Shown: positions 17,330 through 25,936 of the stretch, piece after piece
Layout of the letters: the number at the start of each line of letters is the position of its first letter
Position numbering within the stretch: the stretch's first letter is position 1
Assembly: GCA_013202975.1 (NCBI GenBank)
Contig: JABMQY010000039.1
Coordinates: forward strand, 1 to 61,900
Source: Candidatus Saganbacteria bacterium
GTDB taxonomy: Bacteria; Margulisbacteria; WOR-1; XYC2-FULL-46-14
Length of the DNA stretch: 61,900 nucleotides
Direction of reading: 5' to 3'
Made by a program: the position numbers and the translations under genes
Notes under the pieces: model-generated
What the model saw: the letters and a program-made list of their open reading frames with translations, nothing else
Databases searched by the model: none
What the model was told of the DNA's origin: nothing

Positions 17330-17979
17330 ATATAAAGGAAAAAATAATTCTATTGGGGGCAGGCGGGCATTGTAGTGTGGTTATTGATGCAATTTTAAAG
17401 AAGGGTAGTTTTGAGATTGCAGGTGTTCTTGATAAAGATAATGCCTCCTCCACGGTGCTAAAAATCAAGGTTATTGGTGGAGACCATCAACTGCCAGACG
17501 TCTATAAGTCTGGTGTCAGATATGCATTTGTTACAGTTGGATCAATTGGGAATGTTGATCTGAGGATTAATTTAGCTAAAATGATTTGTGACCACGGGTT
17601 TGTTCAACCAATAATCATTCATCCGCAGGCGATAATAGCAAATAATGTTGAAATTGGGGAAGGTACTTTTGTTGCTGCTGGAGCAGTAATTGGACCGGGG
17701 GTAAAAATAGGTAGGAATGTTATTATTAATACACGAGCTTCAATTGATCATGGCTGTAAGGTTGATGATTTTTCTTTTATTTCTCCTGGGGTGACTTTGA
17801 GTGGGGGGGTGAAGGTGGGGGCGAGAACCCATCTTGGAGTAGGCTCCTCGATTATTGAGTACAAGAAAATTGGTGCCGATAGTCTAATTGGTGCAGGAAG
17901 TGTGGTTGTTTCTGATATTCCCGCCAGAGTTAAGGCCTTTGGTAATCCGTGTAAAATAAGGGAGATGTTTAATGGCTAG
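17326..17979 (+). CDS. legH: Sugar N-acetyltransferase (NeuD/PglD/LegH family)
   Basis: This is a 217-residue NeuD-type acetyltransferase. An N-terminal Rossmann-like half (ILLGAGGHCSVVIDAI) binds the sugar nucleotide. A left-handed beta-helix of hexapeptide repeats (VEIGEGTFVAAGAVIGPGVKIG and on) has catalytic His in ASIDHGCKVDD. Within a Leg cluster it is expected to acetylate the 4-amino group. A run of seven G (17803-17809) lies in Gly codons. It overlaps legI by eight bases. Confidence 0.88.
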   Translation: MNIKEKIILLGAGGHCSVVIDAILKKGSFEIAGVLDKDNASSTVLKIKVIGGDHQLPDVYKSGVRYAFVTVGSIGNVDLRINLAKMICDHGFVQPIIIHPQAIIANNVEIGEGTFVAAGAVIGPGVKIGRNVIINTRASIDHGCKVDDFSFISPGVTLSGGVKVGARTHLGVGSSIIEYKKIGADSLIGAGSVVVSDIPARVKAFGNPCKIREMFNG

Positions 17980-18991
17980 AGTTTTTCTGATTGCAGAGGC
18001 TGGAGTAAATCATAATGGCGATTTGGATGTTGCTAAAAAACTGATTGATGCGGCAAAATCGTCTGGTGCTGATGCAATAAAATTCCAAACATTTAAAACA
18101 GAAGAGCTGGCTAGTTTTAATGCTCCAAAAGCTAAATATCAAAAGAAAACGGTAAGAAATGAATCGCAGTTTAAAATGTTAAAAAGACTTGAATTGACAA
18201 ACGAGCAGTTTGAAAATTTGTTTTCTTATGCTAAAAAGAAGAAAATAATGTTCTTATCAACTCCTTTTTGTTTTGAGAGCGCTGATTTTCTTAAAAAACT
18301 GGGATTAAAATATTTCAAAATCAGCTCAGGTGATTTAACCAATTTACCTCTTTTGCGTAAGATTGCAGGCTGGAAGATGCCGATAATTTTATCCACTGGT
18401 ATGGGGAGTTTAGATGAGATTAGGGAGGCGGTCGAGGAAATTATTTCAAAAGGTAATAAACGATTGATTCTTCTTCATTGTGTTTCAAGTTATCCGGCGC
18501 GATTTGAGGATTTAAATTTAAATGCTATTAAGACGATGAAAAGTGAATTTGGTCTTCCTATTGGTTATTCTGACCATTCTTTGGGAATTGAGGCATCCCT
18601 TGCAGCGGTTTCCATTGGTGCTGTTGTGATAGAGAAACATTTTACTTTAGATCGTAACATGAGCGGGCCGGATCATAAAGCTTCTCTTGAACCAGTTGAC
18701 TATGAATTAATGGTGAAAAGTATTCGGAATATAGAGAAATCTTTTGGTAATGGTATAAAAAGACCCCAAAGATGTGAATTGACAATGCGAAAGATTGTTC
18801 GCAAAAGTCTTGTTTCAGCTAACGACATTCCCAAACATTCAAAAATTGAGATGTCAATGCTTGCAATAAAGAGGCCTGGGACAGGAATTGCACCAAAGTT
18901 TCTAGATAGGGTTGTTGGGAGTATTGCTCTTGAGAAAATCGAAAAAGATAAAACAATGAAATGGAGAATGTTGAATGAAAAAGCCAATTGA
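17972..18991 (+). CDS. legI: N,N'-diacetyllegionaminate synthase (NeuB/LegI)
   Basis: The protein (339 residues) shows the NeuB TIM-barrel landmarks: IAEAGVNHNGDLDVAKKLIDAA, AIKFQTFKTEELA, FFKISSGDLTN-type phosphate site, ILSTGMGSLDEI, LHCVSSYPA and YSDHSLGIEA. A C-terminal antifreeze/SAF domain follows after about 280. It condenses PEP with the N-acetylmannosamine analogue to make the nonulosonic acid. The choice of legionaminate over neuraminate or pseudaminate rests on the surrounding leg and ptm genes, not on the protein alone. Confidence 0.92.
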   Translation: MARVFLIAEAGVNHNGDLDVAKKLIDAAKSSGADAIKFQTFKTEELASFNAPKAKYQKKTVRNESQFKMLKRLELTNEQFENLFSYAKKKKIMFLSTPFCFESADFLKKLGLKYFKISSGDLTNLPLLRKIAGWKMPIILSTGMGSLDEIREAVEEIISKGNKRLILLHCVSSYPARFEDLNLNAIKTMKSEFGLPIGYSDHSLGIEASLAAVSIGAVVIEKHFTLDRNMSGPDHKASLEPVDYELMVKSIRNIEKSFGNGIKRPQRCELTMRKIVRKSLVSANDIPKHSKIEMSMLAIKRPGTGIAPKFLDRVVGSIALEKIEKDKTMKWRMLNEKAN

Positions 18992-20042
18992 ATCATTTCT
19001 GGTTAATAAAAAGACTACAATAAAACAAGCAATGAAACAGATGACGGAAATTGGTCAAAAAAGTTTGTTTGTTGTTGATCAAAAGCGCAGGCTACTGGGG
19101 TCTTTAAGTGATGGAGATGTTAGGAAATGGATTATTAATGGGGGGAGTATTAGAGAAAAAATAACTAGGATCTACAATAAAAAGCCAAGATATGCAAAAA
19201 AGAATTTCGAGTTAGAGGATATCAAAAAATTGATGCTGAAATTAGTGATTTCAGCTGTTCCTGTTGTTAATGAGAATAATGAAATTGAAAGCATTCAAAT
19301 ATGGGAAGATGTTTTTGCAAATAAATTTTCCATGCAAAATAAACCTTTAGATATTCAGGTTGTTATTATGGCTGGAGGAAAGGGTACGCGGCTCGATCCC
19401 TTTACGACGATTTTACCCAAGTCATTAATTCCGATACATGGCAAGCCGATAATTGAATTGATAATGGATTGGTTCAATAGCTATGGGATCAGTGAATTCT
19501 TTGTTTCAATAAATCATAAGGCAAGAATGATTAAATCATATTTTGAAGATTCTAATAATAAATATAAAATATCTTACATTGAAGAGGATAGGCCACTTGG
19601 AACAGCTGGGAGCCTAAGGTTGATAAAAAATAAAGTTGAGAATCAATTTCTTGTAACTAATTGTGACATCATTCTAAAAGCTGATTGTGCCGAAATAATC
19701 CAATCCCATAAAAATAATGGGTATGATATGACATTGATAGTTTCATGCCGGCATTATAAGGTTCCATATGGAGTCTGTGAGATTGAAAATGGGGGGGTTC
19801 TTAGGCATATTAATGAAAAACCTGAATATGACTTACTAGTTAATACAGGTGTTTATGTTATGAATAAAGAATTACTTGATATAATCCCCAAAAATGTGAT
19901 TTTTAATATGAATGATCTTGTTAATAGGGCTATGAAAAAAGGTTTCAAAGTTGGCGTTTTTCCTATAAGTGAAGATTCTTGGATTGATATTGGACAGTGG
20001 GAAGAATATCACAAGGCGACTGAGAAATTGAGGATCTGTTAA
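18975..20042 (+). CDS. ptmE: CBS-domain nucleotidyltransferase (PtmE, GlcN-1-P guanylyltransferase)
   Basis: This 355-residue fusion begins with two CBS motifs (about 1-115; SFLVNKKTTIKQAM and LLGSLSDGDVRKWI). A nucleotidyltransferase domain starts at VIMAGGKGTRLDPFT (about 131-145) with LPKSLIPIHGKP. In Campylobacter, PtmE makes GDP-glucosamine for legionaminic acid, and the CBS pair may sense nucleotides. It overlaps legI by 17 bases with GGAGA before the ATG, and ends TAATG into ptmF. A run of seven G (19791-19797) lies in Gly codons. Confidence 0.9.
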   Translation: MKKPIESFLVNKKTTIKQAMKQMTEIGQKSLFVVDQKRRLLGSLSDGDVRKWIINGGSIREKITRIYNKKPRYAKKNFELEDIKKLMLKLVISAVPVVNENNEIESIQIWEDVFANKFSMQNKPLDIQVVIMAGGKGTRLDPFTTILPKSLIPIHGKPIIELIMDWFNSYGISEFFVSINHKARMIKSYFEDSNNKYKISYIEEDRPLGTAGSLRLIKNKVENQFLVTNCDIILKADCAEIIQSHKNNGYDMTLIVSCRHYKVPYGVCEIENGGVLRHINEKPEYDLLVNTGVYVMNKELLDIIPKNVIFNMNDLVNRAMKKGFKVGVFPISEDSWIDIGQWEEYHKATEKLRIC

Positions 20043-20971
20043 TGAAGGTTATAATTTTTGGATTAGGTTCAATTGGGATTCGACATGCAAAGATTTTAAA
20101 ATCTATCCCAGATGTTCAGTTGTTTGCATTTCGCAGTAAGAAGGGGATGCCCGTTAATACCTTAGGGATTGAGGAAATTTTTTCCTGGGAAGAAGTTGAA
20201 AAAATAAAGGGGAATGTTGCTTTAATTGCTAATCCAACTTTTTTGCATGTTGAAACAGCTTTAAAATGTGCCAAATTAGGTATGCATCTTTTTATAGAAA
20301 AGCCTCTTTCTAATAATTGCGAAGGGGTTTTTGAGCTTAAATCTTTCTGTCGTAAAAATAAATTAATTTGTTATACCGCCTATTGTCTGCGTTTTCATGC
20401 TGTTGTTAAGAAGATCAAAGAAATTATTGATGGAAAAAAGCTTTTTCATGTAAGAATTGTTTGCTCTTCTAATTTGCCTGATTGGAGGAAGAATACAGAT
20501 TCTAAATCCAGTTATTCTTCATCTGTAGCCCAGGGGGGGGGAGTTTTGCTTGATTTGTCTCACGAGTTTGACTATATCCAATATCTTTTTGGGGAAATTG
20601 ATAAAATGCAGGCTGTTTTTGGCAGGGCCAGTAATGTTACTCAGGATGCGGAGGACTTTGCAGATGTTTTGATAAAAATGAATAGTTCGCTCTTTATTAA
20701 TTTGCATCTAAATTTTTTAAGTCTTATAAATGAGAGAAGCATCAAGATAGATTTTAAACATGGTTATTTAGTTGCTGATTTAGTAGGGGATCAAATTGAA
20801 TATTCTTATGATAACAAGAAAGAGATCCTTAAATTAAATATGGAAAAAGATGCGTGTTTGAGGGAGCAGATCAACTATTTTTTAAATAGTCTTTCAAATA
20901 AACAAATTATGAATAATTTGGATGAATCTATTCCGTTACTTGAAAAAATTTTGGAGCTAAAAGATGGGTAA
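20042..20971 (+). CDS. ptmF: Gfo/Idh/MocA oxidoreductase (PtmF)
   Basis: This is a 309-residue oxidoreductase: IFGLGSIGIRHAKIL (Rossmann), IANPTFLHVETAL, LFIEKPLSNN (EKP motif), and DLSHEFDYIQYLFG as the C-terminal catalytic segment. Its position between ptmE and the CMP-synthetase is the same as that of ptmF in C. jejuni. There PtmF and PtmA are implicated in providing the GlcN-phosphate used for GDP-GlcNAc. It contains the longest G run I noticed in the window, nine G at 20533-20541, encoding Gly-Gly-Gly. Confidence 0.88.
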   Translation: MKVIIFGLGSIGIRHAKILKSIPDVQLFAFRSKKGMPVNTLGIEEIFSWEEVEKIKGNVALIANPTFLHVETALKCAKLGMHLFIEKPLSNNCEGVFELKSFCRKNKLICYTAYCLRFHAVVKKIKEIIDGKKLFHVRIVCSSNLPDWRKNTDSKSSYSSSVAQGGGVLLDLSHEFDYIQYLFGEIDKMQAVFGRASNVTQDAEDFADVLIKMNSSLFINLHLNFLSLINERSIKIDFKHGYLVADLVGDQIEYSYDNKKEILKLNMEKDACLREQINYFLNSLSNKQIMNNLDESIPLLEKILELKDG

Positions 20972-21683
20972 GAGGAAGGTTTTAATAACTATAGCTGCTC
21001 GTGGAGGTTCAAAAGGGGTAAATAATAAGAATATTCGTAAAATAGGCGGTTTGCCTCTAATAGCGCATACTATTATGCAAGCGAAAAAGTGGGGAAAGGC
21101 TGATCGCATTGTTTGCTCAACAGACTCTGAAAAAATTGCAGCAATTGCAAAAAAAAATGGGGTCGAAGTACCTTTTGTGCGTCCCATAGAGCTCGCAACC
21201 GATACAATTGGTAAAATAGAAGTGATAAGACATGCCTTGGAGACTGTTGAGCGGCTGAGTGGGGAGAAATATTCAATTGTTATTGATCTTGATGTAACTG
21301 CGCCTATCCGAAAAATTAGTGATATTGAAGGAGCTTATCAACTGTTTTTGAGTAAAAATCCAAATACTGTTTTTAGTGTTGTTTCTAGTCGTCGAAACCC
21401 GTATTTTAATATGGTTGAGTTAGATGCTAATGGATATTTTTCCATTGTAAAAAAAACGGGATCATCTGTTGTGCGCAGGCAAGATGCTCCTAGTGTATAC
21501 GACTTGAATGCTTCAATTTATGTGTATGACAGAAATTATCTTTTGGATAAAAAAAACAAATCGGCTATTTCAGATCGCTCTCTGATTTTTGAGATGCATG
21601 AATTTTCTGCATTTGATATTGACAGCGAAAGTGATTTAAAATTTGTTGAGTTTTTGTTGTCACAAGGAGTAGTTGATTTATGA
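20964..21683 (+). CDS. legF: CMP-legionaminic acid synthetase (LegF/NeuA family)
   Basis: This 239-residue cytidylyltransferase has ITIAARGGSKGVNNKNIR, the CTP-binding R-GSKG-KN signature (about 9-25), VCSTDSEKI, DLDVTAPIRKISDI and the C-terminal FDIDSESDLKFVE. It activates the nonulosonic acid with CTP before transfer. It is the homologue of Campylobacter PtmB/LegF by position, lying between ptmF and ptmA. It starts eight bases inside ptmF and ends in an ATGA overlap with ptmA. Confidence 0.92.
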   Translation: MGKRKVLITIAARGGSKGVNNKNIRKIGGLPLIAHTIMQAKKWGKADRIVCSTDSEKIAAIAKKNGVEVPFVRPIELATDTIGKIEVIRHALETVERLSGEKYSIVIDLDVTAPIRKISDIEGAYQLFLSKNPNTVFSVVSSRRNPYFNMVELDANGYFSIVKKTGSSVVRRQDAPSVYDLNASIYVYDRNYLLDKKNKSAISDRSLIFEMHEFSAFDIDSESDLKFVEFLLSQGVVDL

Positions 21684-22456
21684 AGAACTATCTGGATAAA
21701 TTTAAGTTGAAAGGGAAAAAGGCTGTTGTTGCAGGGGGAGCAGGTTTGATTGGTAGACAGATTGTTGTTTCTTTTGCTCAGGCCGGGGCGCATGTTGTAA
21801 TTGCGGATATAAGTGAAAAAGAAGGAAAAGCCTTTGCTGCTGAGCTTAGAACAAAAAATTATAATGTTGAATTTATTGTTTTTGACGTTACAGCTCTTGA
21901 GATTTTGCAAGAAAACATAATTGGGCTAGGCAAAATAGATATTTGGGTAAACAGTGCTTATCCAAGGACTTCTGATTGGAGCAATAAGGTTGAAGATATT
22001 TCGGTGGAATCATGGAGAAAAAATATTGATATTCAGCTTAATTCCTATTCTTTAATTTCTAAATTTGTTGCTGAATCTATGAAAGAAAGCGGTGGCAGTA
22101 TTGTTAATTTAGGATCAATTTATGGTGTTGTGGGGCCCGATTTTACTGTTTATGAAGGAACGGATATAACAGTCCCAATGGCTTATGCTGCTATAAAGGG
22201 AGGGATTGTAAATTTGGGCCGCTATCTAGCTTCATATTTTGGGAAATATAATATTCGTGTAAATTCAATCTGTCTTGGTGGAGTTTTTGACAACCAGGAT
22301 CCCATTTTTGTTAATAGCTATTCAAAAAAGGTTCCTCTTGGCAGAATGGCGAAAGCTGATGATATTGCCTGTGCTGCTCTATTTTTAGCCTCAGATGCTT
22401 CTTCATACATTACCGGGGCAACGATTATGGTTGATGGGGGGTGGACCAGTGTCTAA
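21680..22456 (+). CDS. ptmA: Short-chain dehydrogenase (PtmA)
   Basis: This classical SDR has 258 residues. It carries AVVAGGAGLIGRQI (cofactor motif, about 14-27), NSAYPRTSDW in place of NNAG, VNLGSIYG (catalytic Ser), YAAIKG (Tyr/Lys pair) and the C-terminal SSYITGATIMVDGGW. NSAYP and the long insertion VVGPDFTVYEG fit PtmA-type proteins from nonulosonic-acid clusters. Its predicted role with PtmF and PtmE is to supply the amino-sugar precursor. The stop overlaps the GTG start of legC. Confidence 0.88.
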   Translation: MKNYLDKFKLKGKKAVVAGGAGLIGRQIVVSFAQAGAHVVIADISEKEGKAFAAELRTKNYNVEFIVFDVTALEILQENIIGLGKIDIWVNSAYPRTSDWSNKVEDISVESWRKNIDIQLNSYSLISKFVAESMKESGGSIVNLGSIYGVVGPDFTVYEGTDITVPMAYAAIKGGIVNLGRYLASYFGKYNIRVNSICLGGVFDNQDPIFVNSYSKKVPLGRMAKADDIACAALFLASDASSYITGATIMVDGGWTSV

Positions 22457-23609
22457 TATTCCACTCTGTGTGCCCGAAATCCGTGGCAATGAATGGTTAT
22501 ATATCAAGGATTGTCTTGATACAAATTGGGTTTCTTCTGTTGGTGAATATGTTAATAGATTTGAGAGTTCCTTTGCCAACTATCTTGGTGTTCGGCATGC
22601 AGTTGCCTGTATTAATGGTACTGCCGCTATACATATTTCTTTATTACTTCTTGGCGTTCAATCTGAAGATGAGGTTATAATTCCTGCTCTTAGTTTTGTT
22701 GCGCCGGCTAATGCGGTGCGCTATTTAGGGGCTTGGCCGGTATTTATTGATGTTGATCCTAATTCTTGGCAGATGGATCCAAACAAATTAGTTGAATTTT
22801 TAATGAACGAGTGTGATTGGGTTGATGGTAAATTGATCAACCGTCATACCGTCAGACAAATTAAGGCCGTTCTTCCTGTTCATATTTTGGGTCATCCGGT
22901 TGATATGGATCCGATTTTAGAGATCGCAGGTAAATTCGATTTACGAGTTATTGAGGATGCGACAGAGAGTTTAGGTGCGTTCTATAAGAAGCGTAAAGTG
23001 GGAACGTTGGGGGATATTGCTTGTTTTAGTTTTAATGGCAATAAGCTTATTACGACGGGTGGGGGAGGGATGCTGGTAACAAATGATGAATCCCTGGCAA
23101 AGAGGGCGCGCTATCTTATTACTCAAGCAAAAGATGATCAATTGGAATATATTCACAATGAGGTTGGTTATAATTATCGTTTGAGTAATATTCAGGCCGC
23201 AATGGGGCTTGCTCAGATGGAAAAGCTTGACGAATACATTGAGGCCAAAAGAAAGCTTGCTCTGCGCTGGAATGAAGGTCTTTCTAGTCTTCCTGGGGTG
23301 GTTTGTCCCATAAGCGCAAAATGGGCAAAATCTGTTTTTTGGCTTTATACTATTTTGATTAATAAAGATAAATATGGAATTGGCAGTAGAGAATTATTGA
23401 AGGAGTTGAATGATTCTGGGATTCAAGCTCGGCCATTTTGGCATCCATTGCATTTGCTCAAGCCATTTAAAAACAGTTATTCTTATAAAATTGAAATTGC
23501 TAATCGTTTGTATAGTGAAGGCTTGAGTTTACCAAGCTCGGTGGGATTGAAACAAGAGGAGCAAGATAAAGTTATAGAGGTTATTTGTAGACTAAAAAAG
23601 GAGGAATGA
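22449..23609 (+). CDS. legC: PLP sugar-nucleotide aminotransferase (LegC)
   Basis: This aminotransferase has 386 residues. Landmarks are IPLCVPEIRGNEWLYIKDCL, TNWVSSVGEYV, CINGTAAIHISL, DATESLGAFYKKRKVGT and FNGNKLITTGGGGM with the PLP Lys. All are typical of the LegC/PglE group. It converts the 4-keto-6-deoxy product of LegB to the 4-amino sugar. The track's start at 22395 lies inside ptmA. The family N-terminus fits GTG 22449 (overlapping the ptmA stop, GGGGGGTGG upstream), with ATG 22434 as the alternative. Confidence 0.91.
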   Translation: MSNIPLCVPEIRGNEWLYIKDCLDTNWVSSVGEYVNRFESSFANYLGVRHAVACINGTAAIHISLLLLGVQSEDEVIIPALSFVAPANAVRYLGAWPVFIDVDPNSWQMDPNKLVEFLMNECDWVDGKLINRHTVRQIKAVLPVHILGHPVDMDPILEIAGKFDLRVIEDATESLGAFYKKRKVGTLGDIACFSFNGNKLITTGGGGMLVTNDESLAKRARYLITQAKDDQLEYIHNEVGYNYRLSNIQAAMGLAQMEKLDEYIEAKRKLALRWNEGLSSLPGVVCPISAKWAKSVFWLYTILINKDKYGIGSRELLKELNDSGIQARPFWHPLHLLKPFKNSYSYKIEIANRLYSEGLSLPSSVGLKQEEQDKVIEVICRLKKEE

Positions 23610-23615
23610 ATACTA

Positions 23616-24284
23616 ATGGTTAAAGATAATGCCGTAATTAAGAAAATATATCAAAAAAGATTTAATGCGCTAGAATTAAAAAGAAGATTGGCTTTGTGGA
23701 AAATATTATGCAGTGATTTTTTGCAGAAATTTGTTCCTCTCGATTCAATAGTCTTAGATATTGGGGCGGGATATTGTGAATTTATCAATAATATTAAAGC
23801 ATCTTCGAAATTTGCGGTAGATCTTAATCCAGATTCCTTTGATTTTGCAAATGACAAAGTAAAGATTATTAAAGATAATTCTACGCAACTCTCGTTTTTT
23901 TTAGACAGCTCTGTTGACATTGTTTTTATGAGCAATTTTCTTGAACATTTATCAAGCAAAGAAGATGTTCTCAATACTCTTCGTGCTGTTTTTCGTGTGC
24001 TAAAGCCAAATGGAAAAATTATGATATTGCAGCCTAATATTCGCTATTCCTTTGATGAATACTGGGATTTTTTTGATCATAACATTCCATTAAGTGAGAA
24101 GAGTGTGGCAGAGGCTTTATCTTTAGTCGGGTATAAGATTGAAAAAGTTATTGCAAGATTTCTGCCTTACAAAACAAAAAAGAAAGCTGTTCGATTTCCT
24201 TATTTATTGAAATTATACTTAAGGATTCCGGTATTTTGGCAGCTTTTTGGGAAGCAGATGTTTGTTGTGGCAAGCAAACCTTAG
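23616..24284 (+). CDS. Class I SAM-dependent methyltransferase
   Basis: This 222-residue methyltransferase contains VLDIGAGYCEFINNI (motif I, about 47-61), FAVDLNPDSFDFA (motif II, acidic residue for SAM ribose), VFMSNFLEHL and RVLKPNGKIMIL. It is soluble. GGAGG sits 11 bases before the ATG. In this locus it could methylate a sugar hydroxyl or cap a glycan end, which would fit the Wzt C-terminal domain. The acceptor cannot be predicted. Confidence 0.84.
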   Translation: MVKDNAVIKKIYQKRFNALELKRRLALWKILCSDFLQKFVPLDSIVLDIGAGYCEFINNIKASSKFAVDLNPDSFDFANDKVKIIKDNSTQLSFFLDSSVDIVFMSNFLEHLSSKEDVLNTLRAVFRVLKPNGKIMILQPNIRYSFDEYWDFFDHNIPLSEKSVAEALSLVGYKIEKVIARFLPYKTKKKAVRFPYLLKLYLRIPVFWQLFGKQMFVVASKP

Positions 24285-24322
24285 AGGTAGGAATAATAGC
24301 TAATAATTTTGTAGGTTTATTA

Positions 24323-25936
24323 ATGAGAAAAAAAGTTCATATATTAATCTTTTTGATTTTAATTAGTATTCCATTAATTGTATTAACATTTGATACAGGA
24401 AACTGGAGTGATGATTACCAACTGATTCATTTGACTAAAATCAAGCAAGCCATTTCTCCACATAGCGGAGTTGTTTTTGATTTGCTGTTGCCCCGGACTG
24501 ATGGTCATTTTATCCCTGTTTATTACCTAATCAATATATTAATTATGTCTTTTGGTTCTTCGTCCCAATGGTTCCATTTTGTAGTTATCTTGTTTTATAT
24601 AGGAAATGGCTTTCTTTTGTATTTAATTGTTAAAAGAGTTTTTAATGATTCGAGAGTGGCTTTTTTGTCGTCAATTCTTTTTTCTGTTAATTATTGCGTT
24701 GGCTTTAAGGCATTAACCTGGAATTGCTTTCATAGCCATGCCACTAATGTGTTTACAGGCTTGCTCTCTGTCTATTTTGTTCTGCAATTTATAGAAAATA
24801 AAAAAGTGCGTAGTTTGTTTTTAATGTCAATATTTCTTCTTTTGACAATACTAAATATTGAGAGTGGCTTTGTTTTTTTTGTTGTCTTATTTGTTTTTGC
24901 CACTTGTGCATTCTTCAGGAAACAACTTAAAGTTTGCACGCTCTCTTTTGTCTTTTTTGCCATGGCTGCTGCTTTAATTGTCTTTTCGATGGGGGCCTAT
25001 TGGTTTACGGGAAGTTTTATGCCACTGGCTTCCGAGAGATTTGCATCTGATGCTAAGGAAATTTCTCAAAGAAGTCCTGCTCGTTATGCAAAACACACTG
25101 TTACCTTAGCATTGCGCTTAGCAAATATTCCATTTTATTCTAACCGGTGGAGTAAAATCGTTGGGGTTGTGAGGAATAATATGCCAAGGCAATTAGGTGT
25201 TCATTTGCGTATGGTTGTCTTTATCGGTTTTATTTTATTGTTTGTATTTTTTATTTTTATTGCTTATTTGTATTTTATGGTTGTTCATCCTCCTCCCTAT
25301 GAGTTTTTAATCAGTTTTATGTTGCTTTTTTTAACCTTTATTTTTGTTTTTGATAGGATCGATATTGCAAATTCTGTAGTCATATTTAGTAGTGTTATTA
25401 TTGCAGATTTTGTTTTGAGCTTATTACGTTTTTCCGGCAGATTTTATAGAAAAATAGGATGGGGGATCTTAACGTTTTTTGTGGTTATGCCTCTGATTAT
25501 TATTTTAAATGGTTTTAATATTGCATACGCTACTGCCTATATCTCTAAACAAGCAAAAAAAAGTGAGGAGATAAGGATTAATGCGATAAATCATAGCATT
25601 GGACATTATTCTGACAAAACAATAATTTTTGTTAATTTAGACAATAAATATATTGATGCTAATAACCAACGTAGCACAGTAGACTTTGCTGCTGATAATG
25701 TTCGGATGTATTTTGATGAATTTGCAAGGTCTGAATCAGCTAAACAATATGCCTTGCTGTCTTATAACGAATTTGTAGAAAAAATATGTTTGGGACACAT
25801 GAAAACAATCCAAGTTTTATCTAAAAAAGATGCTCAAAAATATATTAGGAACAACCGTAAGCAATTAGTAAAGACAGCTCTGATTTACGTAGATGAGAAC
25901 AATGTTTCTATGCCTATCTCTTTGGGGAGCCTTTAA
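24323..25936 (+). CDS. Polytopic membrane protein, GT-C glycosyltransferase-like
   Basis: This 537-residue protein has roughly ten to eleven hydrophobic segments. An acidic pair (GNWSDDYQLI) follows the first membrane helix, as in the first periplasmic loop of GT-C (PMT/GT39, GT83) enzymes, and a small C-terminal domain follows the last helix. I do not recognise a specific family. It could be a lipid-linked-sugar glycosyltransferase or another O-antigen modifying enzyme. The track's start at 24236 lies in the methyltransferase gene. ATG 24323 begins a proper basic-then-hydrophobic N-terminus (MRKKVHILIFLILI). It ends TAATG into the next gene. Confidence 0.65.
   Translation: MRKKVHILIFLILISIPLIVLTFDTGNWSDDYQLIHLTKIKQAISPHSGVVFDLLLPRTDGHFIPVYYLINILIMSFGSSSQWFHFVVILFYIGNGFLLYLIVKRVFNDSRVAFLSSILFSVNYCVGFKALTWNCFHSHATNVFTGLLSVYFVLQFIENKKVRSLFLMSIFLLLTILNIESGFVFFVVLFVFATCAFFRKQLKVCTLSFVFFAMAAALIVFSMGAYWFTGSFMPLASERFASDAKEISQRSPARYAKHTVTLALRLANIPFYSNRWSKIVGVVRNNMPRQLGVHLRMVVFIGFILLFVFFIFIAYLYFMVVHPPPYEFLISFMLLFLTFIFVFDRIDIANSVVIFSSVIIADFVLSLLRFSGRFYRKIGWGILTFFVVMPLIIILNGFNIAYATAYISKQAKKSEEIRINAINHSIGHYSDKTIIFVNLDNKYIDANNQRSTVDFAADNVRMYFDEFARSESAKQYALLSYNEFVEKICLGHMKTIQVLSKKDAQKYIRNNRKQLVKTALIYVDENNVSMPISLGSL

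Noticed and set aside
24323-25936. Possible Wzx flippase
   Set aside because: The topology (acidic pair after helix 1, soluble C-terminal tail) fits GT-C enzymes better than the 12-14 helix MATE-like Wzx. Export is provided by Wzm/Wzt.
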